Source: Nitrospirota bacterium (lineage in GTDB: Bacteria; Nitrospirota; Thermodesulfovibrionia; Thermodesulfovibrionales; UBA6898). From it: 50,211 nt of DNA. The DNA is taken from NCBI GenBank assembly GCA_012026685.1, contig VEOY01000185.1:1-50211 (forward strand), read 5' to 3'. The position numbers and the translations under genes were made by a program. Shown here piece after piece: positions 42,697 through 50,211 of the stretch; positions within the stretch are counted from its first letter, which is position 1, and the number at the start of each line of letters is the position of its first letter. Below the pieces are notes generated by a model. That model was given only the letters and a program-made list of their open reading frames with translations, did not search any database and had not been told where the DNA came from.

Positions 42697-43410
42697 ATGA
42701 TATTGTGCGTGAATGTAGATCATGTCGCTACGGTCAGGCAGGCCCGCCTTGGGACTGATCCTGACCCGGTCATGGCAGCAACCCTGGCAATACTCGGCGG
42801 CGCTGACGGCATTACGGTCCATCTTCGTGAAGACAGAAGGCATATCAATGATCGTGACCTGGAGATGCTGAAGAGGTTCGTCCCGGTTGAGCTTAATCTG
42901 GAAATGGCAGCGACGGATGAGATGGTCAGGATAGCAGTGCGAACCATGCCTGACCTTGTAACGCTCGTTCCGGAGAAACGACAGGAGTTGACGACAGAAG
43001 GAGGCCTGAATCTGGGAACTGCCGGGAAGAATCTCAGGAAGGCCATACGGACGCTTAAGGCAAAAGGGATCATGACCAGCCTGTTTATTAACCCTTCTGA
43101 GGACGATGTCGACAGCTCAAAGGACATGGGTGCCGACATGGTGGAGATCCACACAGGCAATTATGCAAACGCGCGCGGAGATGTTCAGGAGCGCGAACTC
43201 GTCAAGGTCATGAAAGCAGTCCAACGGGCGGTTTCCCTCGGCCTGAAGGCCAATGCGGGTCATGGACTGAACTATTATAATGTTCTGCGCATTGCCGAAT
43301 CTGACAGCATTCGGGGATTGTATATTGGACACAGCATTATTTCACGGGCCGTACTGGTCGGCATGGAATGTGCCGTCAGCGAGATGAAGAACCTGGTGCT
43401 GCGATCCTAG
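42697..43410 (+). CDS. pdxJ: Pyridoxine 5'-phosphate synthase
   Basis: Condenses 1-deoxyxylulose-5-P with 3-amino-2-oxopropyl phosphate to pyridoxine phosphate. The product is 237 residues. N-terminal VNVDHVATVRQARLGTDPDP, then ITVHLREDRRHI, LNLEMAATDEM, TLVPEKRQELTTEGGL, EIHTGNYA and NAGHGLNYYNV are all family motifs. No pdxA is in the window. PdxJ-AcpS adjacency is common. Confidence 0.98.
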   Translation: MILCVNVDHVATVRQARLGTDPDPVMAATLAILGGADGITVHLREDRRHINDRDLEMLKRFVPVELNLEMAATDEMVRIAVRTMPDLVTLVPEKRQELTTEGGLNLGTAGKNLRKAIRTLKAKGIMTSLFINPSEDDVDSSKDMGADMVEIHTGNYANARGDVQERELVKVMKAVQRAVSLGLKANAGHGLNYYNVLRIAESDSIRGLYIGHSIISRAVLVGMECAVSEMKNLVLRS

Positions 43411-43427
43411 ATATGCGGTGATCGTCC

Positions 43428-43805
43428 GTGATTCGAGGGATCGGCATAGATATCGTCAAGACTTCGAGGATCCGCGCAGCAGTAGAACGTTGGGGAAACC
43501 GGTTTCTCGAAAGGGTTTTTACCTCGAGAGAGGTTGCATACGCATATCAGAAAAACGACCCGTTTCTGTCCCTGTCAGTCCGCTTTGCAGCCAAGGAGGC
43601 TTTCATCAAGGCATACCCTGATGCTCGTCCGATCTCTCTGACGGACATCGAAATCTCAAACACGGAAAACGGAAGGCCACAACTTCATCTCCGGGGCAGG
43701 GCAAAACAAACCATGGAACAGGCGGGCATGCGCAGAATTCATGTCAGCCTGAGCCATGAAAAGGATTACGGGATCGCCTGCGTAGTGATCGAGGAGGGAC
43801 ATTGA
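43428..43805 (+). CDS. acpS: Holo-[acyl-carrier-protein] synthase
   Basis: Transfers 4'-phosphopantetheine from CoA to acyl carrier protein. The product is 125 residues, typical of AcpS. The Mg/CoA-binding IRGIGIDIVKTSRI is at the N terminus, FTSREVAYA follows, and the catalytic FAAKEAFIKA has the Glu-Ala-Lys pattern. The start is GTG at 43428 with a weak ribosome site. It overlaps the next gene (TTGA). Confidence 0.95.
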   Translation: MIRGIGIDIVKTSRIRAAVERWGNRFLERVFTSREVAYAYQKNDPFLSLSVRFAAKEAFIKAYPDARPISLTDIEISNTENGRPQLHLRGRAKQTMEQAGMRRIHVSLSHEKDYGIACVVIEEGH

Positions 43806-45373
43806 AGATCGCAACAGCCGGAGACATGAGGGAAATCGACCGTATCACGATCGAGAAATACGGTATTCCCGGCGCTGTCCTGATGGAACGGGCCGGGCTA
43901 TCGGTTGCGCTCAAGGTCCGGGAACTCTCCGAAGGAAAAAAGGTCATTGTTCTCGCGGGCGGGGGCAACAACGGAGGGGACGGCATTGCCGCTGCCCGCA
44001 ATCTTTACAACTGGGGCTGGAACGTCAAGATCCTTCTTATGGTCGGGAAAGACAAACTGAGTCCGGACTGCCGTGCTCAGTACCGGATCGCAAAGCAGAC
44101 GGGTGTTGTTATGGAATTCAGGAGGAACATCGACCAACGCGACCTCCATGGGGCAATCGTTATTGATGCCCTGCTCGGCACCGGCATCAACAGGCCGGTA
44201 ACAGCGCCCATGACAAAGGTCATCAGGTATCTGAATGAGTTCCCGGTGAAGGTCGTCTCGGTTGATATGCCATCGGGAATATCATCGGATACAGGGCAGA
44301 TAATGACAGAGGCTGTTCGTGCTGACATGACCGTAACGTTCGGGCTCCCCAAGATAGGCCACATGCTCTTTCCCGGCGCAGACCATACCGGAACTCTTTT
44401 TGTGGAGGACATCGGTTTTCCCAATGTCCTGCTCAACGATGACCGGCTGTCTGCAGAGACTCTGGAAAAAGAGGCGATTTCCGGGTTGATACCGGAGCGC
44501 CGCAAATACTCCCACAAAGGTGACTATGGTCACGTCCTGATCGTGGCCGGTTCGCGGGGCAAGACCGGTGCCGCGCTCATGGCAGCAGAAGCATGTCTCA
44601 GGACAGGGGCCGGGCTGGTCACTATCGGCGTACCGGAGACGCTTGCCGGCATCTTCCAGTCACAGGTGAAAGAGGAAATGATCCTGCCCCTCCCTGATAC
44701 CGGCCAGGGCACCATCTCTGCGTCAGCGGCTGGCCCGATCAGGGATTTTCTTGATGAACGGGCAGATGTCCTCGCCATCGGCCCGGGGATAACCGCAAGT
44801 GAGAATACCGCCGGACTCGTGGCAAATCTGCTGGGAAGTGCTACTGTCCCGATGGTCCTCGATGCCGATGCCCTTAGCGTTATCGGCGGCAGAAAAGAGC
44901 TGATCAAGAAGGTCAAAGCTCCTGTGGTGCTCACGCCTCATGTCGGAGAGATGGCCAGGCTTTTGATATCTCGTTCCCCGGGTTCATCAACAAAGATTGA
45001 TGAACGCAAAATCAGAAAGGAGCTGGAAACGGCCAAGATATCTGTTTCCCGCTCATATGCCAGAGAAACAGGAGCATGTCTTGTTCTGAAGGGTGCTCCC
45101 ACTATTATTGCCGACCCCGAGGGAAGGATACTGTTCAATACCACGGGCAATCCAGGAATGGCAACTGCAGGGACCGGAGATGTGCTTACCGGAATGATAG
45201 CGGGGTTTCTCGGACAGGGACTGAACCCGCTTGACGCATCTTGTCTGGCGGTATTCATGCACGGACTTGCAGGAGACATCTCGGCAAAGCTGAAAGGCAT
45301 GCATTCCCTTATCGCTTCTGACGTCATCGGAGCGATCCCCAAGGCTTTTCTGTCACTTAGCTCCCATGCATAG
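43802..45373 (+). CDS. nnr: Bifunctional NAD(P)H-hydrate epimerase/dehydratase
   Basis: Repairs damaged NADHX and NADPHX. The product is 523 residues. The N-terminal YjeF epimerase domain (1-about 215) has GGGNNGGDGIAAARNL and DALLGTGINRP. The C-terminal ADP-dependent dehydratase domain (about 230-523) has KGDYGHVLIVAGSRGKTGAA, GPGITA, LDADALS, LTPHVGEMARL and NTTGNPGMATAGTGDVLTG. The start is TTG at 43802, supported by GAGGAGGGA upstream and overlap with the acpS stop. Confidence 0.96.
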   Translation: MKIATAGDMREIDRITIEKYGIPGAVLMERAGLSVALKVRELSEGKKVIVLAGGGNNGGDGIAAARNLYNWGWNVKILLMVGKDKLSPDCRAQYRIAKQTGVVMEFRRNIDQRDLHGAIVIDALLGTGINRPVTAPMTKVIRYLNEFPVKVVSVDMPSGISSDTGQIMTEAVRADMTVTFGLPKIGHMLFPGADHTGTLFVEDIGFPNVLLNDDRLSAETLEKEAISGLIPERRKYSHKGDYGHVLIVAGSRGKTGAALMAAEACLRTGAGLVTIGVPETLAGIFQSQVKEEMILPLPDTGQGTISASAAGPIRDFLDERADVLAIGPGITASENTAGLVANLLGSATVPMVLDADALSVIGGRKELIKKVKAPVVLTPHVGEMARLLISRSPGSSTKIDERKIRKELETAKISVSRSYARETGACLVLKGAPTIIADPEGRILFNTTGNPGMATAGTGDVLTGMIAGFLGQGLNPLDASCLAVFMHGLAGDISAKLKGMHSLIASDVIGAIPKAFLSLSSHA

Positions 45374-46043
45374 GGTCATTGTCCCTGATATTTTTCCGCA
45401 CTCTGTTACCGCATTTTTTACCGCGAAGGACCCGGGTTCCAACATTGATGATATCTCCTCAATGACCGGCATCTGCAGGACTCATATATATCTCCCAGTG
45501 CAAAAGCACACGGACCGTGTGCTCGTACTCAATGCCCTCCGTGAACCATCGATCGCAGATGCCGTAGTAACGAATGAGCGGGGCATTCTGATCGGGGTGC
45601 AGGCAGCCGATTGCGTACCTTTGCTTCTCTATGACCCCGGAAAGAAAGTGGCAGCTGCCATCCACGCGGGATGGAGGGGAACAGCATCATCCATAGTGAG
45701 GAAGACCATAGATGTGATGATGAACAGATTCTCGTGCGAGCCGGGCGACATCATGGTAGCAATAGGCCCATCAATTCGAGGCTGTTGCTATGCGGTTGGT
45801 CCGGATGTAATCGAAGCCATAGCGCATGCCAACGGAAACGGGTCATATTGTATGATACGGCAGGGCAGGTCCTGCATTGACCTGGCTATTGCCAACAGGG
45901 ATCAGGCGCTATGCATGAATATCCCGGAATCAAATATTTGGGTATCTCGAGATTGCACATTCTGCAATCCGGAACGGTACTTCTCATATCGCTACGCAAA
46001 AGGCAGCACGGGCAGACAGGCAGCTTTTATTGCTGTTCGTTGA
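45366..46043 (+). CDS. pgeF: YfiH/PgeF-family multicopper-oxidase-like (purine nucleoside phosphorylase) protein
   Basis: 225 residues of the YfiH/DUF152 family. Members act as peptidoglycan editing factor or as broad purine nucleoside phosphorylase/adenosine deaminase. Metal-site residues are His48 (QKHTDRV), Cys83 (QAADCVPLLLYD) and His100 (AAIHAGWRGT), with the spacing seen in E. coli YfiH. GPSIRGCCYAVGPDV and a C-terminal FSYR follow. It overlaps nnr by 8 nt. Confidence 0.9.
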   Translation: MHRVIVPDIFPHSVTAFFTAKDPGSNIDDISSMTGICRTHIYLPVQKHTDRVLVLNALREPSIADAVVTNERGILIGVQAADCVPLLLYDPGKKVAAAIHAGWRGTASSIVRKTIDVMMNRFSCEPGDIMVAIGPSIRGCCYAVGPDVIEAIAHANGNGSYCMIRQGRSCIDLAIANRDQALCMNIPESNIWVSRDCTFCNPERYFSYRYAKGSTGRQAAFIAVR

Positions 46044-46070
46044 CAGATTCGACAGTCTCACAAAATTACT

Positions 46071-46099
46071 TTCACAAATCGTTCCTAACATGCTAAAAT
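46071..46099 (+). promoter_or_regulatory. Promoter of the CBS-tsaE-nadK-udg run
   Basis: TTCACA (46071-46076), a 17-nt spacer and TAAAAT (46094-46099) preceded by TGC (extended -10). The leader before the ATG at 46123 is about 17 nt. Confidence 0.65.
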
Positions 46100-46122
46100 C
46101 ATTGAAAAAATAGAGGGCGACT

Positions 46123-46596
46123 ATGCTAAAAGCAAGAGATATCATGACAAAGGACGTTATCACTGTTCAGGAAGACATGACTGTCGAAGAGCTTGGCAGA
46201 ATTTTCATTGAAAGAAGGATCAGCGGTGCTCCTGTCCTGGACAGGGACAAGAAGGTTATCGGCGTGGTCACGGAAAATGATCTCGTGAGAAAGAACAGCA
46301 GGCTGCACATACCAACCATTGTCAGGATCTTCGATGCCTTCGTACCGCTCGGCGGCACTGGCCGGGTAGAGGAAGAAATACGAAGGATATCCGCCTCAAC
46401 GGTCTCTGAAATCTGCACGCGCACCGTGGTGACGGTATCACCTGATACGTCAGTCCAGGACGTTTCTTCTCTTATGTTCGAAAAAGGCGTCCATATCATT
46501 CCTGTGCTTGAATCGGGTGCTATCGTGGGCATAATCGGGAAGATCGACATCATCAGGGGGATGTTCGGTGAAGCTTCTCAGCAGAAGCCCGGCTGA
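46123..46596 (+). CDS. Two-CBS-domain protein
   Basis: 157-residue stand-alone CBS pair: domain 1 (about 5-60, ARDIMTKDVITVQEDMTVEEL to GAPVLDRDKKVIGVVTENDLVRK) and domain 2 (about 92-152, TRTVVTVSPDTSVQDVSSLM to IIPVLESGAIVGIIGKIDIIRG). CBS pairs bind adenosyl ligands such as AMP, ATP or SAM and regulate partners. The partner is unknown. Its end overlaps tsaE by 29 nt. Confidence 0.92.
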   Translation: MLKARDIMTKDVITVQEDMTVEELGRIFIERRISGAPVLDRDKKVIGVVTENDLVRKNSRLHIPTIVRIFDAFVPLGGTGRVEEEIRRISASTVSEICTRTVVTVSPDTSVQDVSSLMFEKGVHIIPVLESGAIVGIIGKIDIIRGMFGEASQQKPG

Positions 46597-47008
46597 AACA
46601 GAGTCTGTCGGTTATAACGTCGGGAAATTGCTGACTGCCGGCACAATTGTCAAACTGTACGGGAATCTCGGGGCAGGAAAGACGACCATGGTCAGGGGAA
46701 TTGCCAGGGCATTTGGCATCCCCTGTGAATCGGTGGTAAGTCCGAGCTTTACCATAATTACGGAATATGAAAGTTCACCTCGTTTCCTGCACATCGATCT
46801 CTACAGGATCCGGGGAAGCAGCGACCTGGAAAGCACCGGCTTCTGGGATGTGATCGGGAATGATGCCGTAGCTATCGTGGAATGGCCCGAACATGCCGGC
46901 GATGAGCTTCCCGATGACGCCGTCGTGATACGCATCGAACACCTGAGTGAAGATGAGCGGGAAATATCGATAGAGGGGATTGATGAAAAGAATTGGCATA
47001 ATCTGTAA
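46568..47008 (+). CDS. tsaE: tRNA threonylcarbamoyladenosine biosynthesis ATPase TsaE
   Basis: P-loop ATPase needed with TsaB, TsaC and TsaD for the t6A modification at tRNA position 37. The product is 146 residues from GTG 46568. Walker A LGAGKTTMVRGIA, SPSFTIITEY, the acidic HIDLYRI and VEWPEHA are diagnostic. It lies inside the end of the CBS gene and overlaps nadK, so the whole run is translationally coupled. Confidence 0.95.
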   Translation: MKLLSRSPAETESVGYNVGKLLTAGTIVKLYGNLGAGKTTMVRGIARAFGIPCESVVSPSFTIITEYESSPRFLHIDLYRIRGSSDLESTGFWDVIGNDAVAIVEWPEHAGDELPDDAVVIRIEHLSEDEREISIEGIDEKNWHNL

Positions 47009-47834
47009 GCTCAACCGCCCGGAGCCCCGGGATATTCTACGGGATTTCATCCCATGGCTTCATCAGAAGGGTTGCGAGGTCTTTGTCGATGTTGAAACGG
47101 CCTCACAGATGGGAATCAGGGGATACGAAAGGACGGAAATACCCTCGCTTGTGGAGGTCGTACTGGTGCTCGGCGGTGACGGAACCATGCTCAGCGTTAA
47201 CCGCCTGGTGGCAGGCAAAGGTATTCCGGTCCTGGGAATAAATCTCGGGAGTCTGGGATTCCTTACCGAGGTCTGCAAAGAAAATATCTATAGCGCAGTC
47301 GATAAGATGCTTGCCGGAGGATGTACCATTGAAGAGCGTTTGATGCTCAGGGCAAAAATAGACCGGGGGGGAACCACGATCGGCGATTATCTTGTGCTGA
47401 ACGATGTCGTTATAACCAAGGGTGCGCTTGCGCGCATCATAGATCTTGAGACCTTCATCGACAAAACGTACGTCACCTTGTTCAAGGCTGACGGCTTGAT
47501 CATTTCGACGCCAACCGGTTCCACGGCATACTCACTTTCTGCGGGAGGACCGATACTGTACCCGACCCTCGAAAGTATCGTTCTGACGCCTATCTGTTCA
47601 CACACGCTGACCAACAGACCGATTGTACTTCCGGACCATGTGTCCATAGAGATACGCCTGAAATCCCTGAGCGAGGACGTCTTTCTTACGCTGGACGGCC
47701 AAACAGGTTGCTCGCTGAAGCCGGATGACGTGATCGAGATCCGCAAGGCTGAACACAAGGCAAAGCTGCTTGTCCGGGGGGACAGGGGATATTTCGATGT
47801 TCTTCGCACAAAGCTGAAATGGCAGGAGCGGTAA
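46983..47834 (+). CDS. nadK: NAD kinase
   Basis: Phosphorylates NAD to NADP. 283 residues from ATG 46983 (GAGGGG upstream). The active-site GGDGT is at 64-68, followed by GINLGSLGFLTE, LNDVVITKG and DGLIISTPTGSTAYSLSAGGPIL. It overlaps tsaE by 26 nt. Confidence 0.97.
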   Translation: MKRIGIICKLNRPEPRDILRDFIPWLHQKGCEVFVDVETASQMGIRGYERTEIPSLVEVVLVLGGDGTMLSVNRLVAGKGIPVLGINLGSLGFLTEVCKENIYSAVDKMLAGGCTIEERLMLRAKIDRGGTTIGDYLVLNDVVITKGALARIIDLETFIDKTYVTLFKADGLIISTPTGSTAYSLSAGGPILYPTLESIVLTPICSHTLTNRPIVLPDHVSIEIRLKSLSEDVFLTLDGQTGCSLKPDDVIEIRKAEHKAKLLVRGDRGYFDVLRTKLKWQER

Positions 47835-47839
47835 TCGGC

Positions 47840-48553
47840 ATGAATCTCGATATCGCAGATATAAAGCATCTGCTGGCATATTATCAGGCCCTTGGTTTCG
47901 ATGATTTGCCGATTGCGCTCTGCACCAAACGCAATACCGCACAGGAGCCAGATGCTCACATGGACGCTGTTGACAAAAGCTCTCTGCTGGAAGATCTCCG
48001 GGCCGAGATCGGGGATTGTCAGCGTTGCAAGCTGGCGAAACACCGTTCTAACATTGTTTTTGGGGCGGGCAGTCCCTCCGCTCGACTCATCTTCATCGGT
48101 GAGGCCCCCGGAAAGGAAGAAGATCTGCAGGGTCTGCCCTTCGTTGGTGATGCCGGAACGCTCCTGACACGGCTCATTCTAAAAATGGGCATGAAGAGAG
48201 AAGACGTATATATTGCAAATATCATCAAGTGCAGGCCGCCCATGAACCGCGACCCCGAGGAGGATGAGATCGCCACCTGCAGGAAATTTATCGAAAGACA
48301 GATACAGATCATCAGACCACAGATCATTATGACTCTTGGACGCATAGCGCTCCAGGCACTCATGGATATGCCGAACCTCAGGATTACGTCCGCAAGAGGT
48401 CATTTTTATGACTATCACGGCATACCGCTCATGCCGACCTTTCACCCTGCCTACCTGCTGAGAAATCCAAAGGACAAAGTTCTGACATGGGCAGATGCGC
48501 AAAAGGTTATGGCAAAGATCGCTCACACATCCACCGGAGGAACCGCTTCATGA
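47840..48553 (+). CDS. Type 4 (Fe-S) uracil-DNA glycosylase
   Basis: Removes uracil from DNA and belongs to family 4 UDG, typical of thermophiles and many anaerobes. 237 residues from ATG 47840; an ATG at 47819 inside nadK is possible. An N-terminal segment of about 45 residues precedes the core, which starts DCQRCKLAKHRSNIVFGAG. Cluster cysteines are the CQRC pair, IKCRPP and TCRKF. Catalytic motif GEAPGKEEDLQGLPFVGDAG and FHPAYLLRNP are present. Confidence 0.94.
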   Translation: MNLDIADIKHLLAYYQALGFDDLPIALCTKRNTAQEPDAHMDAVDKSSLLEDLRAEIGDCQRCKLAKHRSNIVFGAGSPSARLIFIGEAPGKEEDLQGLPFVGDAGTLLTRLILKMGMKREDVYIANIIKCRPPMNRDPEEDEIATCRKFIERQIQIIRPQIIMTLGRIALQALMDMPNLRITSARGHFYDYHGIPLMPTFHPAYLLRNPKDKVLTWADAQKVMAKIAHTSTGGTAS

Positions 48554-49491
48554 AGCGCATGAAGCATGCCGGAGACGTTGTGCTGTTATTCTGGAGATTC
48601 GTGCTTGGCCCATCCATGCTTGCCTTAATGAGCAGCGTGGCCTACGGACTAACCGTGGACAGAGTACTTGCAATTGTCAATAATGAGGTTATCACTCTTT
48701 CCGACTATAAGAAGCAGGCAGCAAAAAATGATGCGGATGCTGATCGGGAGAAGGTGAACGAAGCATATCTCAGGCGCATGATAGAAGAGAAGCTCATTCT
48801 TCAGGAAGCAAGAAAAGCAGGAATAGATACCACGGAAAAAGAGATATCCCTCAGTATTGAGGATTTCATGAAGCAGATCGGCATCTCACGACAGGAATTG
48901 GAAAAAAGGCTGACTGATGAAGGTACGAACATGACAGAGTACCGGCAACTTCTGAAAGAAAATATCATGTCCCTTAAGATCATCGACAAGGAAGTAGACG
49001 CTAAAGTAGTCGTAGGAGCCGGAGACGTACGTCAGTTCTACGAAACTAACAAGGATCTTTTCCTGGAAGCCCCTGAAAAAGTTCTGATAAAGGCCATTTA
49101 TCTGAAGCTCAGCGACAACGCGTCTGTTACCGAGATCACTGACCTCAAGATAAAGTCGCTTAAGATCTATGACGAAATAAAAAAAGGTGCTTTGTTTGAT
49201 ATGATAGCCATGAAGTATAAGGAAATACAGGGAGAATTCGAAAGGGGAATGCTGATACCGGTTCTTGACTATAAGATATTCTCCATGAAGGAGGGAGAGG
49301 TCAGTGAGCCCGTCTGGACGAAAGACGGTGTTTATATAATCAAGGCCGTTAAGACATTCGGAAAGTCCTACAAGCCTTTTGAGACAGCAAGAGAGGATAT
49401 CCGTCAAAAATTATATGAACGACGAAGGGAAGAAAAATATAACGAATGGGTGAAGTCTCTATGGGAAAGATCTTCAGTAAGCATACGATAG
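48550..49491 (+). CDS. SurA-like periplasmic chaperone with degenerate parvulin domain
   Basis: 313 residues from ATG 48550 (GGAGGA upstream, ATGA overlap with the UDG stop). A signal peptide or anchor (VVLLFWRFVLGPSMLALMSSVAYG) precedes a SurA N-terminal domain (VDRVLAIVNNEVITLSDYKKQ to about residue 170). The following parvulin-like region keeps the fold pattern (AIYLKL, EGEVSEPVWTKDGVYIIKAV), but the usual RHI is LIKAIYL and the GGDLG loop is missing. The C terminus resembles that of the gene at 3067, so the two are paralogues. Confidence 0.87.
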   Translation: MKRMKHAGDVVLLFWRFVLGPSMLALMSSVAYGLTVDRVLAIVNNEVITLSDYKKQAAKNDADADREKVNEAYLRRMIEEKLILQEARKAGIDTTEKEISLSIEDFMKQIGISRQELEKRLTDEGTNMTEYRQLLKENIMSLKIIDKEVDAKVVVGAGDVRQFYETNKDLFLEAPEKVLIKAIYLKLSDNASVTEITDLKIKSLKIYDEIKKGALFDMIAMKYKEIQGEFERGMLIPVLDYKIFSMKEGEVSEPVWTKDGVYIIKAVKTFGKSYKPFETAREDIRQKLYERRREEKYNEWVKSLWERSSVSIR

Positions 49492-50211
49492 CAGCTACAG
49501 GCTTCTTCCTTTTTGTGCTTCTTTTAAGCGGCATGGCGGAAGCCGTGCATGAGGAGGCTGATCTTTTCGAAAAGGCTTACGGTTACTATCTTTCCTACCA
49601 GCCCGAGAAGGCCATAGAAGCCTTTGATCAGTTCATAGACAGGTTTCCTTCGAGTTCGGCAATGGACTCGGTGATGTTTTGGAGGGCGAAGTCCCTTGTT
49701 CAAATGAAGAGAATTGATGAAGCAGCCCGTGACTTTAGCCTGATGAAGGAACGATATCCGGACAGTTCCTATACGGTATTTGCAGAAAAGGAACTCGATG
49801 CAATTCAGCAGTCCTCCCGCAAAGCCGAAAAGCAGGATGTTTCAAAAGAACGCGATCCAAAACAGGGTGAAGCAAGGTCTTCCGTATACGAAGAGAAGAT
49901 CGGCAGGCTCGAATCAGAGATATCCGGCCTCGAAAAGAAACTGGGAGATTCAGAAAAACTGCGTCAGCTCACAGAAAAAGGGCTGGTAAAAGCGCTCGAT
50001 GACAAAAACGGTCTGGAAGCCCAGGTAGAAGAGGCGCGCAGGATACGGGAGGACCTCGGCAGGAAATTGACGTCAGCGGAAAAAAGCGAAAAAGAATATG
50101 CCCGCCTCATCGAGGACCGCAAGGCGCTTGAGGCGAAGCTGAAGGACCAGGAGGATAAGCTCAAGGCGGTCTCCACTCAGGCGGAGCATCAGAAGGACCG
50201 TGATAAGGAAC
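49461..50211 (+). CDS. Periplasmic TPR/coiled-coil protein (3' end cut by window edge)
   Basis: Open from ATG 49461 to the right edge (250 codons), overlapping the upstream gene by 31 nt. A signal peptide (IAATGFFLFVLLLSGMAEA, cleavage near residue 30) is followed by a YbgF/BamD-like TPR region (ADLFEKAYGYYLSYQPEKAIEAFDQFIDRFPSSSAMDSVMFWRA, interrupted here only by its repeats, to about residue 110). From about residue 135 to the edge it is a long charged coiled coil (KIGRLESEISGLEKKL and onward). Its function is unknown; it may be an envelope scaffold linked to the SurA-like protein upstream. Confidence 0.8.
   Translation, partial: MGKIFSKHTIAATGFFLFVLLLSGMAEAVHEEADLFEKAYGYYLSYQPEKAIEAFDQFIDRFPSSSAMDSVMFWRAKSLVQMKRIDEAARDFSLMKERYPDSSYTVFAEKELDAIQQSSRKAEKQDVSKERDPKQGEARSSVYEEKIGRLESEISGLEKKLGDSEKLRQLTEKGLVKALDDKNGLEAQVEEARRIREDLGRKLTSAEKSEKEYARLIEDRKALEAKLKDQEDKLKAVSTQAEHQKDRDKE

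Noticed and set aside
1-50211. Mobile elements, CRISPR arrays, tRNA and rRNA genes
   Set aside because: I read both strands and saw no transposase, integrase, repeat-spacer array, cloverleaf or rRNA-like sequence.

Overview
The window is about 50 kb of densely packed chromosome, near 50% G+C by eye, from a Gram-negative bacterium: it carries lptC-lptA-lptB, SurA-like periplasmic foldases, a lipoprotein foldase and sigma-54. Formate-tetrahydrofolate ligase, a [NiFe]-hydrogenase maturation set (hypA, B, F, D, E), radical SAM enzymes and a type 4 [4Fe-4S] uracil-DNA glycosylase point to an anaerobic, probably formate- or H2-using organism. The overall gene content resembles Nitrospirota (Thermodesulfovibrionia-like) or deltaproteobacterial lineages; this assignment is inference, as there is no rRNA in the window. 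I saw no insertion sequence, prophage, CRISPR array, tRNA or rRNA.

Layout. (1) 1-3066: a histone-deacetylase-like hydrolase cut by the left edge, and a monocistronic fhs with a clear promoter and terminator, both on the minus strand. (2) 3067-6346, plus: SurA-like foldase, purN, an ECF sigma factor, a zinc anti-sigma factor and a DUF3106 protein. (3) 6347-6864: a non-coding stretch holding a frameshifted carotenoid-oxygenase remnant and a promoter. (4) 6865-9406, plus: rsmD, coaD, an EamA transporter, queE. (5) 9469-20552, minus: a long run read as rsmB, PASTA protein, rpe, TPR protein, pgsA, radical SAM/DUF512 protein, aroE, then an internal promoter and lptC, lptA, lptB, rpoN, hpf, rapZ. 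(6) 20766-27392, plus: def, fmt, DUF116, lipA, alaC-like aminotransferase, hom, a MoeB-like E1 enzyme and a JAMM protease. (7) 27399-31403, plus: two successive yybP-ykoY manganese riboswitches, each with an intrinsic terminator as expression platform, controlling htpX and a SERCA-like P-type ATPase. (8) purC, then a TPR protein and ribD on the minus strand. (9) 34416-41317, plus: DUF948 and YtxH membrane proteins, then hypA, hypB, an Smr protein, hypF, hypD, hypE, without hypC. (10) 41335-50211, plus: lipoprotein foldase, a two-repeat hypothetical protein, pdxJ, acpS, nnr, pgeF, CBS protein, tsaE, nadK, type 4 UDG, another SurA-like protein and a TPR/coiled-coil protein cut by the right edge.

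The most notable feature is the Mn2+ riboswitch pair. It puts a membrane-protein quality-control protease (HtpX) and a P-type cation pump under the same metal signal, which suggests a manganese export and membrane-protection module. A second theme is envelope biogenesis (Lpt, HtpX, three SurA-family proteins, an ECF sigma module). A third is that several genes have a consensus -10 box only 5-8 nt before the start codon and no Shine-Dalgarno sequence, which predicts leaderless mRNAs.
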